Of a stretch of 64,000 nt of DNA, positions 7,964-18,902 are shown piece by piece. The number at the start of each line of letters is the position of its first letter. Position 1 is the stretch's first letter. The translations under genes were made by a program, and so were the position numbers. The notes beneath the pieces are model-generated. The model saw only the letters and a list, made by a program, of their open reading frames with translations, did not search any database and had not been told where the DNA came from. The DNA lies in the NCBI RefSeq assembly GCF_015352975.1, contig NZ_JACYIZ010000004.1, positions 124,001 to 188,000 of the forward strand, written 5' to 3'. This DNA comes from Aestuariimicrobium ganziense. GTDB taxonomy: Bacteria > Actinomycetota > Actinomycetes > Propionibacteriales > Propionibacteriaceae.

Positions 7964-8986
7964 GTGATCCTTGGCCCCGCCCTGTTGCCCTCCGTGCTGA
8001 TCGCGGCGGTGCTCGTCGTCAGCGGACTGGCCAAACTGCGCCACACCACTGCCACCCGCAGCGCGTTCCAGCAGCTCAAGATGCCGCGCTGGATGACCAC
8101 CTCGTTCCTGCCGGCGGCGCTGGCTCCCGGTGAACTGCTGCTGGCGGTGGCGGTGCTCGTCCTGCCCGGCTGGGCCGGTGTCGCGGCGGCGGTGGCCGCG
8201 CTGCTGCTGGTGCTCGCCTACGTGATCGTGATCGCTCGCGCCCTGACCTTCCCGGTGCGGCCCAGCTGTGGCTGCTTCGGTGAACTGGGCATGGGCGAGG
8301 TCACCGGACTGACCTTGGTGCGCAACATCGTCCTCGCCGTGATCGCTGCGCTCGCGGTCTGGGCGTCCGTCGCCTCGGACGATTCGATCGTTCAGCGGCT
8401 GATCCAGGCACCGGCGGAGTCCTGGCTGTGGTTGCTCGGTGTCGCGGTCGCCGTCGTGCTGGCCGGGCTGATCGTCCACCGGCCGGCTCCTGACTTCATG
8501 TCGATGTTCCAGCCGGCCGTGGCCGATGCCGCCGCGCTTGACGAGGACGAGTACCTGCGTGCGCCGATCCCGTTCGCCACCTTGCTCAACTCGTCGGGTG
8601 ACGAAGTGCAGCTGCGCGACATGGCTCGTCGGCAGGCCCAGCTGATCGTCTACCTCTCCCCGGGCTGCGGCACCTGCCACTGGGTGTTCGGCGAGCTGGA
8701 CCAGTGGCGCACCGCCATCGATCCCGTCGCGCTACGAGTGCTGTATTCGATGGAGCCGGATTCCGCCCGCGAGGTGCAGGTCGCCGGCGTCGCCGACACC
8801 CTGGACGACGCACTGTTCGACCCGAAGATGAGCCTGGTCAGGATGATGGGGCTGTCGAGCCCGAGCGCGTTCCTGCTCGGCACGGACGACCTGCTGGCTG
8901 GCGGTCCGGTGCGCGGCGAGGACGTCCGTGAGCTCGTGAACGATGTCGCAGCCCAGCTGGAGGAAGCCCGCCAAGGTCAGGAGTGA
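7964..8986 (+). CDS. MauE/DoxX-like membrane protein fused to a thioredoxin-like domain
   Basis: 340 residues. The N-terminal half (1-170) has four or five membrane helices and the MauE signature: GLAKL after helix 1 and the C102-G-C104 pair in RPSCGCFGELG. MauE proteins are VKOR-like partners in disulfide formation. The C-terminal half (195-335) is a thioredoxin-like fold with C235-G-T-C238 in LSPGCGTCHW. One polypeptide thus combines a membrane quinone-linked redox unit with a thiol oxidoreductase. The gene converges on and overlaps by 10 bp the last gene of the rhamnose/PqqD operon. MauE-thioredoxin proteins are often found beside RiPP and secreted-protein modification genes, so a link to that operon is plausible but inferred. 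Confidence 0.8.
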   Translation: MILGPALLPSVLIAAVLVVSGLAKLRHTTATRSAFQQLKMPRWMTTSFLPAALAPGELLLAVAVLVLPGWAGVAAAVAALLLVLAYVIVIARALTFPVRPSCGCFGELGMGEVTGLTLVRNIVLAVIAALAVWASVASDDSIVQRLIQAPAESWLWLLGVAVAVVLAGLIVHRPAPDFMSMFQPAVADAAALDEDEYLRAPIPFATLLNSSGDEVQLRDMARRQAQLIVYLSPGCGTCHWVFGELDQWRTAIDPVALRVLYSMEPDSAREVQVAGVADTLDDALFDPKMSLVRMMGLSSPSAFLLGTDDLLAGGPVRGEDVRELVNDVAAQLEEARQGQE

Positions 8987-9243
8987 CTTGGCGCTTGCCC
9001 CCAATCAGCGTCGAGGGTGAGCAGCCCGTGCTCCGCCAAGGCCTCCAGCTGGCTGTCCAGCTCACCCGCCGGGGGCTCCCCGAACTGCTCGACCAGTGCC
9101 GCCTCGAGCTCGGCTCGCGAGCACGGGATCAGCTGCATGATCAGCGTGGCGATCGGGGCCAGCCGCAGGCACTGCCGACCGGTGAGCACCAGGGACTCGT
9201 CCCCGTGCACGTAGAAGTCGACGATCTCACCCGGCCTGATCAC
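8977..9243 (-). CDS. PqqD-like (RRE) small protein, distal copy
   Basis: 88 residues starting at a GTG (9243) that overlaps the stop of the HprK-like gene as GTGA, which decides the start. The pattern matches PqqD-type RiPP recognition elements: an N-terminal beta hairpin (VDFYVHGDESLVLTG), a short helix (IATLIMQLI), then a winged-helix part (AELEAALVEQFGE, LEALAEHGLL). PqqD-fold proteins bind leader peptides and present them to tailoring enzymes. It is the last gene of the minus-strand operon and overlaps the convergent MauE-like gene by 10 bp. It is a paralogue in fold of the product at 10490-10750, but the two are quite different in sequence. Its binding partner is unknown. Confidence 0.68.
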   Translation of the reverse strand: MIRPGEIVDFYVHGDESLVLTGRQCLRLAPIATLIMQLIPCSRAELEAALVEQFGEPPAGELDSQLEALAEHGLLTLDADWGQAPSHS

Positions 9244-9956
9244 GGCGCCTCCAGTTGCGCCAGGCACCACTCGACCACGTCGGCCGACTCGGAGTACTCG
9301 ACCAGCGTGCAGCCCAGGCGCTCGTGGATCTGTGCGAGCAAGTGCAGCGGCTTCGCCAACTGCGCCAGCGACGAGGTCTCGGGTGCCAACATCCCCACCG
9401 CGTCGAGCAGGTCGAGATCGGTGAACGTCGGCTCGGTCACCGTCGCGCTCCGGCGCAACACCACCAACCGGTGAAGGTGAACGGACTCCGGCGCCGGCAA
9501 GAGCCCCAAGTCATCAGGGGAGTTCTCGATCTTCTCCTCGCCCGGGCTCGCCGCCAGCGTGACCGGCTTCGGGTACGGATGAATCCGCAGCGTGTCGGGC
9601 TCGATCCCCACGGTCTCGTCGGTGACGTAGCCGAAGCGCCGCCCCAGCTGCCGGGTCAGGGTCGACTTGCCGGTGCCGCCGGGCGCGACGTAGGCCAGTG
9701 CTCGTCCAGACTTGGGATCGGCGACACAGCCCGCGTGCAGCATCAACAGCCGGCCGATGTTGGCGGTCACCAGACCGCGGGTGATGCTCTGGGTCAGCAG
9801 TTCCATCGACTCGCCGGGCTTGGCCTCGACCACGCTGGCGGGCTGGTCGTCCTCGACGTGACACCGCCCCCACAAGCGCACGAACTCGTCCCGCTCGAGC
9901 CCCGACCCCTCCAGGTCGACCCCGACGGTGGCATCCAACCCGTGCACCGCCAGCAC
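9240..9956 (-). CDS. HPr-kinase-like P-loop protein
   Basis: 238 residues. The GTG at 9956 comes one base after the stop of the phosphatase gene and is preceded by GAGGAG within that gene. The Walker A motif APGGTGKST is at residues 91-99, preceded by the LMLHAG strand and followed by YVTDETVGI (D113), the order seen in HprK/P-like kinases of lasso-peptide clusters. The N-terminal 60 residues are specific to this group. In paeninodin-type clusters such kinases phosphorylate a precursor peptide; no precursor is seen here. It is translationally linked to a phosphatase upstream and a PqqD-like gene downstream, which suggests a phosphorylation cycle. The substrate is unknown. Confidence 0.75.
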   Translation of the reverse strand: MLAVHGLDATVGVDLEGSGLERDEFVRLWGRCHVEDDQPASVVEAKPGESMELLTQSITRGLVTANIGRLLMLHAGCVADPKSGRALAYVAPGGTGKSTLTRQLGRRFGYVTDETVGIEPDTLRIHPYPKPVTLAASPGEEKIENSPDDLGLLPAPESVHLHRLVVLRRSATVTEPTFTDLDLLDAVGMLAPETSSLAQLAKPLHLLAQIHERLGCTLVEYSESADVVEWCLAQLEAP

Positions 9957-9957
9957 G

Positions 9958-10497
9958 TCAGCGCTCCTCGCCGGGCAGCACAGTACGCAGCGCCCCGAGC
10001 AGTTGCTCCAGTTGCACCGCGCAGCGCTCGGCCGCCTCGCGGCCTCGCCCGAACGGGTCAGCCACGTCGGTCTCGCGCGAGGGACGAACCCGGTGGCGGT
10101 AGGCCCAGCGCACCAACTCCGGCAGCGCCAACCCCGGCGGTGCCGACTGGGTGGTCTGGACGAACTGCCCCAGCGTGAACGTCTTGCGGATCGCCTCGGG
10201 GAACTCCTCGGCCAGGAAGGCCCGGTGCCCACGGTCCATGGTGAGAATCAGGTCGTGGTCTTGGGCTTCGAGGTAGGAGATCGGACGAGACCCGCGCGGC
10301 GCGACATCGGCCGTAGGCCTTGACTCGACCGGCAGCGTGGCGGCCATCACCGGGTCCATTCGGTTGCCGGGGGTGGCCAGCGTTCCGGCGCTCTCGAAGC
10401 GCAGGTGCGGCATCAGCGTCTGCGCCCGAAGCTGTGCCCACGGTGAGCGGCAGATGTTGGCGGTGCAGACGAACAGGATCGACGCCGGTTCAGCCAT
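9958..10497 (-). CDS. Low-molecular-weight protein tyrosine phosphatase
   Basis: 179 residues with the active-site loop C11-TANIC-R17-S18 right after the first beta strand (ILFVCTANICRSP) and the general acid D147 in ADPFG, both required for LMW-PTP catalysis. Its start overlaps the preceding PqqD-like gene by 8 bp. Two roles are possible. It may reset the HprK-like kinase encoded next to it. It may also be the Wzb/YwlE-type partner of the BY-kinase encoded at 20817, since no other phosphatase is in the exopolysaccharide region. Compared with typical LMW-PTPs (about 150 residues) it carries extra residues in the central part (QFVQTTQSAPPGLAL). Confidence 0.86.
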   Translation of the reverse strand: MAEPASILFVCTANICRSPWAQLRAQTLMPHLRFESAGTLATPGNRMDPVMAATLPVESRPTADVAPRGSRPISYLEAQDHDLILTMDRGHRAFLAEEFPEAIRKTFTLGQFVQTTQSAPPGLALPELVRWAYRHRVRPSRETDVADPFGRGREAAERCAVQLEQLLGALRTVLPGEER

Positions 10498-10750
10498 CGG
10501 TCATCACCAGCCCTCGCTGTTCGAGATCGGTCAGGAAGTCTCGCACTCCGGCGTCGATGGTGGCGGCATCCTCACCGGTGATCGTGGCGAGTTCGGCCAC
10601 CAACGCCTCAACGTCGGGTTCGTCGCTGGTCCAGATCAGCGCACCCCAGCCCTCGAGGGCCACGATCACGCCCTTGTCGGCGCGCACTGCGTGCACCACG
10701 TCGTCGGGCGAGACCTCCCAGACGGTCTGCGGATGCCGCTTCCACCTCAT
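10490..10750 (-). CDS. PqqD-like (RRE) small protein, proximal copy
   Basis: 86 residues beginning MRWKRHPQTVWEV. The ATG at 10750 overlaps the nucleotidyltransferase stop as ATGA, which fixes the start and rejects a longer upstream open frame. The layout is that of PqqD proteins: beta strands (VVHAVRADKGVIVALE), the conserved GWGALIW segment where PqqD proteins have a helix, and a helical C-terminal half (VEALVAELATITG, VRDFLTDLEQRGLV). It probably binds a peptide or protein partner. It lies between the nucleotidyltransferase and the phosphatase and would be made with both. The D/E-rich middle (DEPDVE) is weakly conserved in the family, so the call rests on fold pattern and context. Confidence 0.66.
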   Translation of the reverse strand: MRWKRHPQTVWEVSPDDVVHAVRADKGVIVALEGWGALIWTSDEPDVEALVAELATITGEDAATIDAGVRDFLTDLEQRGLVMTDG

Positions 10751-11646
10751 CGCGACCTCCTGCGGCGCAGCAGGGCGCGGACCTCGTGACCCAGGGTGGT
10801 CCAGCGGCGCAGGGCTCGTTTGACCCGGTCGCGGCTGGTGGGTGGTCGTCCCAGTTCGGCCTCGAGCAGCCCGGCGTCCATCGTGGCGAGCATGGCGACC
10901 ACGCGGGCCTTCTCGACCGGTCCGTCGGCGGCGCGCCAGCGGGCCCGCCACTCACCGAGTCTGCTCGGGTGGCGCTCGCCGAAGCTCTTCCACAGCAGGT
11001 ACTCGCGGTGGGTGCGGTACTGCTCCAGGTTGCCCAGGGCGGCGGCCAGCCCGACCTCGGCGTGCAGCCGCTCGGCCAGGGCCGAGACCTGGGTGCGCTC
11101 GTACTCGCTGGCGCGTCCCCACGCCCGATCGCGGTCGGGGTGGTCGGGTCCGCTGCGGGCGGCGTGGACGAGCAGCAGCAGCCGTTGCCCGGTCACCGAG
11201 GGCACCGGGCAACTGACGTGGCCGAGTTCGACCTCGCCGCGGTCGGCCCACAGGGTCTCGAAGGCCTTGCGGTCCAGGCCGGGGAAGTGGCGGTGCAGGT
11301 CGGCGTTGCCCATCGTCGGATGGTGCACGTTCATCGCATGCCCGAACGCGGACGACCCCGCGAAGGAGGTCTTGAAGTCCCAACCGGCCCGATGCATGAC
11401 GACCAGCAGGCGGTCGACGTGTTCGGGGCGGATCAGGATGTCGGCGTCGCTGCTGTCGCGGTCGTTGACCACCTCGACCATTTCGTGGGTGATCGGGTCG
11501 CGGACGGTGCTCGTGCCCATGATCTCGGGCGCGACGGCCGGCCCCTTGATGTGCAGCACGTCGGCGCCGGCCTGCTCGGCCAGTCGCTGCAGCACCCCGT
11601 GGATCAACCGCACCCGGGTGGGCATCGGCACGTCGGCAGCGCTCAT
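10747..11646 (-). CDS. Nucleotidyltransferase-fold protein (PF14907-like)
   Basis: 299 residues. The N-terminal part has the KG and D-x-D elements of the NTP_transf_5 group: LHIKGPAV and, after a spacer, SSDADILIRPEHV. Members occur in lasso-peptide and exopolysaccharide clusters beside PqqD and HprK-like genes, but their reaction is not established. The C-terminal 100 residues are Arg-rich. The ATG at 11646 overlaps the rmlCD stop (ATGA), so the protein is made from the rhamnose operon mRNA. Because rhamnose is nucleotide-activated, a sugar-linked role is possible, as is peptide nucleotidylation. No other domain is visible. Confidence 0.72.
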   Translation of the reverse strand: MSAADVPMPTRVRLIHGVLQRLAEQAGADVLHIKGPAVAPEIMGTSTVRDPITHEMVEVVNDRDSSDADILIRPEHVDRLLVVMHRAGWDFKTSFAGSSAFGHAMNVHHPTMGNADLHRHFPGLDRKAFETLWADRGEVELGHVSCPVPSVTGQRLLLLVHAARSGPDHPDRDRAWGRASEYERTQVSALAERLHAEVGLAAALGNLEQYRTHREYLLWKSFGERHPSRLGEWRARWRAADGPVEKARVVAMLATMDAGLLEAELGRPPTSRDRVKRALRRWTTLGHEVRALLRRRRSR

Positions 11647-13021
11647 GGCTGGTCTTGGAGGTAGGCGCGCAGCGAGTCGGCCTGGTCGCGGGGGACGAAG
11701 CCGGTGGCCTTGATCTTGTCGAGGGTCAGGGTGCTGTGCTGGGGACGAGGGGCGAGGCTTCGTCCCTGCCCGTAGCTGGCGGTGTCGGTGGCGCTGACCT
11801 GTCCCTCGGAGCCGACCAGCGCGTAGACCTCACGGGCGACCTGGAACCAGGTCTGCGGGGTTCCGTCGCCGGTGAGGTTGTAGGTGCCGAACGGGGCGAC
11901 GACCTCGAGCAGGTGGAAGATGCCGCGGGCGAGGTCGTCGGCGAAGCTGAGTCGTCCGACCTGGTCGTCGACCACAGCCGGGCTGGCTCCCTCGCGGGCG
12001 AGCCGGGCCATCGTCCGAACGAAGTTGTGGCCCTCGCCCACCACCCAACTGGTGCGCACCAGGTAGTGCTGCTGCCAGCCGGCGACTGCGAGGTCTCCGG
12101 CGGCCTTGGCCGCGCCGTAGGCGCCCAGCGGTGAGAACGGCTCGTCCTCGTCGTGCTCGGTGCGGGAGCCGTCGAAGACGTAGTCGGACGACAGGTGCAC
12201 CAGCGGCAGCCGGTGGGCTCGGGCTGCCCGTGCCAGGTTGGCCGGGCCGACCGCGTTGACCGCCCAGTTCTGGGCGCGGGAGTCGCCCTCGGCGGCGTCG
12301 ACGGCGGTGAAGGCGGCGGCGTTGATGATCGCCGAGGTGGTGCTGAAGTCGAAGGCGTCGACGCTGGCGGCGTCGGTGATGTCCAACTCGTCGCGGTCGA
12401 CGCCGACAGCCTCGGGCAGCAGCCGGCACAGCGCTCGTCCGACCTGGCCGGCCGAACCGACCACCAACGGACGATGGGCCGCCGCGGGAGTGACGTCGGC
12501 AAGCACCGGGTGGTGTTCGTCGGCCTCGGAGATCACCGCGTCGGTGAGCGGGATCGGCCAGGCGACACCGGGCAGTGCCAGGTTGGTGAAGGTGTAGTGC
12601 TGCTTGGCGGCGGCTGACCAGTGGGCGTTGACCAGGTAGGAGTAGACGGTGTCGTCGCTGAGCGTCTGGTAGGCGTTGCCGACCCCGCGGGGGACGAAGA
12701 CGGCCTTGTCAGTGCCCATCTCGAGGGTGACGACCTGGCCGAACGAGGGCCCCTCGCGCAGGTCGACCCAGGCGCCGCATACGCGGCCGTGCACCACCGA
12801 GACGAACTTGTCCCACGGTTCGGCGTGGAAGCCGCGGGTGACGCCACGGGCGGAGTTCCAGGCGACGCTGTGCTGCACCGGCCCGAAGTCGGGCAGGCCG
12901 AGGGCGGTCATCTTGGCGCGCTGCCAGTTCTCCTTGAACCAGCCGCGGGGGTCGTGGTGCAGCGGCAGGTCGACCAGCAGCAGGCCGGGGATCGCCGTGG
13001 TGTGCACCGCCAGGTCGGCCA

Positions 13022-13022
<1 letters not shown>
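11643..13022 (-). CDS. Bifunctional dTDP-4-dehydrorhamnose 3,5-epimerase / reductase (RmlC-RmlD fusion)
   Basis: 459 residues. Residues 1-180 are a cupin-type RmlC domain: DPRGWFKENW, then GVTRGFHAEPWDK with H66 at the catalytic position and VFVPRGVGNAYQ. Residues 184-459 are an RmlD reductase with the NAD(P)-binding GSAGQVG (189-195), the SSDYVFDG strand and the YGAAK catalytic pair. Together they convert dTDP-4-keto-6-deoxyglucose to dTDP-L-rhamnose. The ATG at 13022 overlaps the rmlB stop by one base; a much longer upstream open frame lies antisense-like inside rmlB and is rejected. Fused RmlC-RmlD proteins are known in several Actinomycetota. The stop overlaps the next gene, tying rhamnose synthesis to the downstream module. 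Confidence 0.93.
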
Positions 13023-14975
<1,953 letters not shown>

Positions 14976-14988
<13 letters not shown>

Positions 14989-16307
14989 ACCGTCGGAGCC
15001 GCTCCCGCGAGCGTGCCTTGTCGGACCTCGCGTGGCGTCGCATCGTCACTCTCACGCTATTTGTGGGTTTCGTGTGGCAACTGATTCCCCGCCCGCGGGT
15101 TTGGACTGTGCGGTACCTGCACAAGGAGGATGGCCTAGTCTTCCTGACCGACTTCTTGTCGTACGGGTGGACGAGTTGCTTCCATCTCTACTCGGGCTAC
15201 ACCCACTTGCTTCCTCGCCTCATCACCGCCATCGGAGTCTCTGCCCTACCACTCGAATTCTTCGCCGTCTACGTTGCCATTGCCGCCGGAGTTGTGAAGA
15301 CCCTGTTGGCCCTCTTCAGTTACCACGTTTTACGGCGCTGGGAAGTGGTGCGCTGGGCAGCCTTGAGCGCATCGGCCGTACTTCTGTTCGCGCCGATCGG
15401 TTCTCAGGAGGTCCTGGGGAACCTTACCAATCTGCGCTGGTACATGATCGTGGCGACGGTGTTGGTGGCGCTGGCCCGCCCCCCCGGGCCATGGTCGGCG
15501 GTCGGGTTGGGCGTGGTGATGGTGCTCGCGGTGTTCTCGGAGCCGCTGACTCTTGTGGCTCTCCCTGTGTTGCTGTACGCCGGGTGGAAGGCGACGAGGT
15601 GGAGCAGACTCCTACCGGTGACGTCCATTGTGCTGATTGTTGTGAACATGACGCTGGTAGTCAGACCGTCTGATCGCGGCGAAGTGCTGGGTGCTGGCTA
15701 TTTCGTCCGCCACCCTGGGGATGCGATCGACCAGTTGATGATCCGCGGCATGGCAGCCTCGGAGTTTGGGCAGAACCTCTCGATGTTGAGCATGCAGGTG
15801 ATGGGGCGCGGGTACGCACTCGTTGGCCTAGCCGTGGTAGCGGTACTCATCGTCATGTCGTGGGGCCGCTGGGCTGAACCTGCTGTGAGGCTGGGCTGGG
15901 TCTTCGGCGCTTTGGGGCTCATCGCTCTCCTCGCGACCCTAACTCAGACAACGGCCGAACTCATCAGCCTGGACAATTGGTATGCGGTTGGGCAGCCTGG
16001 TCGCTACTCCTTGGCAGCTTCACTGCTTGTGATCCCGGGCATCATGCTGATCAGTTCGAGCATATTTGTGCTAGGAGACTGGCGACGCTGGCTGGCTGTC
16101 GGCTTGGTTGTGGGGCTGGCACTTGCCGTCGCGGCGGACTTCCGAGGGGATGCGACCAAAGCTCAAGGTCCCACCTGGCCACAGTCACTGGCGCAGGCCG
16201 AGGCCGCTTGCCATGGCGGTACAGCAGTAGCCAGGCTCGAGTTCAGCCCGCAAGGCGCGGCAACCGACTGGGCTTCCCAGGTGGCTTGCTCCCACCTTGA
16301 TCGGTGA
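14976..16307 (+). CDS. Polytopic membrane protein of the polysaccharide cluster, unknown function
   Basis: 443 residues with about ten predicted hydrophobic helices and a short soluble C-terminal end containing two cysteines ([14 protein letters not shown]). The GTG at 14976 lies inside the end of rmlA. A loop after the first helix contains [10 protein letters not shown], where GT-C glycosyltransferases have an acidic catalytic loop; that resemblance is weak. The gene has visibly lower GC and more T-rich codons than its neighbours, hinting at separate acquisition. Position after rmlA and before a glycosyltransferase suggests a part in sugar transfer or lipid-linked export. A GT-C mannosyl/arabinosyltransferase-like role is a guess only. 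Confidence 0.6.
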
Positions 16308-16510
16308 CCTACGAGTTTGTGGGCAAGGGGGCACACCCTGTCGCTGTGCGCCGTCGCGGACGAGGTGGAGTTCCTGGCTTGCGATGTACCAACAGCGATC
16401 CATCGAGCTACCGGCACACAGGAGGGCGCGCAAACCGAGGTGCTCAGCTCCGTTCAGCCTGCTCTTTTCCGAGTCGGCGTGCACTCGCAGTAGCCGCCGG
16501 ACCTGTCCTC

Positions 16511-16516
16511 TACGCT
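16511..16516 (+). promoter_or_regulatory. -10 box of a leaderless promoter (glycosyltransferase)
   Basis: TACGCT is followed by CCTAGC and the ATG at 16523. The 215-bp gap before this gene holds no other clear feature. Confidence 0.5.
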
Positions 16517-16522
16517 CCTAGC

Positions 16523-17362
16523 ATGGGGAGACAGTTGAGTATCGGTCTGGTGTCGGGAGCTGACGAGATCCGGCTGCGGAGCTACGTCAACCACACGGTG
16601 TACGCCAGGCTGCACGGCCTCGACTACCGGGTGGAGTGTGGCCTCGACGAGGGCATCACCAACAAGTTCTTCTACAAGACACGGATCGTCGAGCGGCTGC
16701 TGCCCAACTACGACTGGTTGGTCTGGATCGATGACGATGCCTACATCACCGACTTCGAGCGCGACGGCTTCCGAGACCTGATCGCCGCTGCCGAGGCTGC
16801 GGGCAAGTTCATGGTGATCGCGGAAGGCCCGCTCGAGCCCAACGGCTTCTGGTCGACGCTCAACACCGGTGTGTTCGCCTTGCGCCACGACCCCCGATCA
16901 CGCGAGTTGCTCGGCAGCATCGGCGACCACAATCTCGAGTTGGCCAAGAACTGGTGGGATCCCGCCGAGCACGGCATCTTCACGGCCGGAGATCAGGACA
17001 TCGTGACCTGGTACCTGTACTCGACCGGCCTGATCGACCAGGTCGACGTGGTGGGCCACCGCGAACTCAACTCGCGCGGCCACTACTACGAGCACTCGCT
17101 GTCGGATGCCTTCGTCATGCACTTCTGCGGGTACCCCGACAAGGAGTGGGGTGTTGCCCGGTTCGCCAAAGAGTGGGGCATCGGTCAGGAACTCGTCCCC
17201 GACGAGTTGCTCGACAAGTTCAGCGTGAAGGTGCGTTCGCCCTTGGGGCCGGTCAGCTATGCCGTGCGCAATCGCAAGGTGGTGGCCACGTCAGGACTGA
17301 AGGCTCGACTTCGGCCGTACTACCGGAAGTACCAGGCGTGGAGAGCCCGGAACGACCGCTGA
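16523..17362 (+). CDS. GT34-like (galactosyltransferase GMA12/MNN10-type) glycosyltransferase
   Basis: 279 residues, a single soluble GT-A-type domain. The metal-binding motif is in YDWLVWIDDDAYITD (three consecutive Asp), preceded by KTRIVERLLPNY, and followed by WSTLNTGVFALR, TAGDQDIVTWYLY and MHFCGYPDKEW, the order seen in GT34 and related GT-A enzymes. The short distance between the -10 box and ATG 16523 fixes the start and rejects a 73-codon upstream open extension. It should add a hexose to a growing lipid-linked oligosaccharide on the cytoplasmic side. It is convergent with the priming transferase gene, 10 bp apart. Donor and linkage are unknown. Confidence 0.7.
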   Translation: MGRQLSIGLVSGADEIRLRSYVNHTVYARLHGLDYRVECGLDEGITNKFFYKTRIVERLLPNYDWLVWIDDDAYITDFERDGFRDLIAAAEAAGKFMVIAEGPLEPNGFWSTLNTGVFALRHDPRSRELLGSIGDHNLELAKNWWDPAEHGIFTAGDQDIVTWYLYSTGLIDQVDVVGHRELNSRGHYYEHSLSDAFVMHFCGYPDKEWGVARFAKEWGIGQELVPDELLDKFSVKVRSPLGPVSYAVRNRKVVATSGLKARLRPYYRKYQAWRARNDR

Positions 17363-17372
17363 ACCGCCCGGA

Positions 17373-18902
17373 TCAGTACGCGCCGCTGGCTTGGAAGACC
17401 GCCCGAACCGTGCGGAACAGAATCACGATGTCCTGCAACAGTGACCAGTTGTCGACGTAGTAGAGGTCGAGGCGCACGGCGTCGTCCCAGCTGAGGTCGG
17501 AACGTCCCGACACCTGCCACAGGCCAGTCATGCCGGGTCGCACGTCGAGCCGGCGGCGGACGTGTGATGCGTACCCGGCGACCTCTTCCGGTAGTGCCGG
17601 ACGGGGCCCGACCAGACTCATCTCGCCGCGTAGCACGTTCACCAACTGGGGCAGTTCGTCGATCGAGTACCTCCGGATGAACCGACCGAGCTTGGTGATG
17701 CGAGGGTCATCCTTGATCTTGAACAGTTGTCCGTCGACCTCGTTCTGATCCTCCAACTCGGTTCGACGCAGCAGTTCGGCGTTCATCACCATCGACCGGA
17801 ACTTGAGAAGGGCGAAGGGTTCGCCGCCTCGACCCACGCGCATCTGCCGGAACAGCACGCTGCCCCCGTCCTGGCCTCGGATCGCCAGCGACACCACCAG
17901 CAGCAGTGGCGAGAAGAGCACCAGGAGTACGCCTGAGGCGGCGATGTCGAAGAGCCGCTTGGTGTAGCGCAGCGAGCGCTCGGCCTGCGGCTTGCCGACG
18001 TGCATCAGGGGCAGCCCGCCGACCGGGGTCACCGCGATCCGCTGGGCCGAGATCTCGCTGAGTGCGGGGACGACCACCATCTCGGCGTGGTGCCTCTCGA
18101 GCGTGCGCGCCATCTCGTTGAAGTCACGGCCGCGATGCACTGACCCTGTGGTGAAGATGACTGTGCCGGCCCGTGCCGCTTGAAGCGCGCTGAGGATGTC
18201 GTCGGGGCTGCCGACGACGGTGGCACCAGCGACCTCATTCACACCAGTTGCGTGGGTGGCGACCCCCACGGGGGCGTAACCCAGCCAGGTCTCGCGACGA
18301 AGGACGCCGATCAGGTCGGCGACCGGGCCCGGGTCACCGGCGACCAGCGTGCGGGTGCAGTAGCGTCCAGCGCTGCGCAAGTGCTGCAGGGCTCGTCGGG
18401 CCAACAGGCGTCCCAGACACAGCAGGGGCGCGCTGATTGCGAAGAGGATGGCCAAGAAGCCGCGCGACAAGGGGTACTCGAACAGGTAGGCGCCCAGCCC
18501 GATGGTCAACACGTAGATGACCGTCGCGTTCGCCACTTGGCGGTACTCCTCGAGGCCGGCGCCCCACCGACGATGGCGATAGGCGCCGCCCAGGTAGAGG
18601 GCCAGCATCCAGCCCAACCCGATCCACGGCAGTGTGGGGACGAGCAGGCGGTTCAGGTCGCCGGGAGTGGTCTTCAGGGGTAGCCAGAACCGGAAGAGTG
18701 TGGCCAGCGTGAGGGCCACGGCGATCATCACCAGATCAGCGACGAGCAGCACGAGCCGATAGCGCCGCCTCACGTCGTGTCCCCCGATCACCCGGGCTGG
18801 CTCCATTCTGGGCCAGATCGCCCAGCCATTGTCGTCGCTCGAGGCCGGGTTGTCAGGCGAGTCGGTCAGCTCGTGACAGGGGTCATCAGTTGCTCGTGGC
18901 AT
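17373..18902 (-). CDS. Polyprenyl-phosphate hexose-1-phosphate transferase (exopolysaccharide priming)
   Basis: 509 residues, the classical WbaP/CpsE-type layout: four or five N-terminal helices (about 45-165), a central nucleotide-fold domain (180-290), and a C-terminal bacterial sugar transferase domain (315-509). The last shows KRLFDIAASG, a re-entrant helix, FRQMRVGRGG, KFRSM, SIDELPQLVNVL with the catalytic Asp-Glu, and SLVGPRPALP. It starts polysaccharide assembly by moving a sugar phosphate to the C55 lipid. The ATG at 18902 lies 17 bp inside the end of the cytidylyltransferase gene, so the two are coupled. Only one such gene is in the window, consistent with a single repeat-unit pathway. 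Confidence 0.93.
   Translation of the reverse strand: MPRATDDPCHELTDSPDNPASSDDNGWAIWPRMEPARVIGGHDVRRRYRLVLLVADLVMIAVALTLATLFRFWLPLKTTPGDLNRLLVPTLPWIGLGWMLALYLGGAYRHRRWGAGLEEYRQVANATVIYVLTIGLGAYLFEYPLSRGFLAILFAISAPLLCLGRLLARRALQHLRSAGRYCTRTLVAGDPGPVADLIGVLRRETWLGYAPVGVATHATGVNEVAGATVVGSPDDILSALQAARAGTVIFTTGSVHRGRDFNEMARTLERHHAEMVVVPALSEISAQRIAVTPVGGLPLMHVGKPQAERSLRYTKRLFDIAASGVLLVLFSPLLLVVSLAIRGQDGGSVLFRQMRVGRGGEPFALLKFRSMVMNAELLRRTELEDQNEVDGQLFKIKDDPRITKLGRFIRRYSIDELPQLVNVLRGEMSLVGPRPALPEEVAGYASHVRRRLDVRPGMTGLWQVSGRSDLSWDDAVRLDLYYVDNWSLLQDIVILFRTVRAVFQASGAY

Noticed and set aside
8977..11646. Complete lasso-peptide cluster
   Set aside because: No B2-type transglutaminase-like protease, asparagine-synthetase-like cyclase or precursor peptide could be found in or near the operon.
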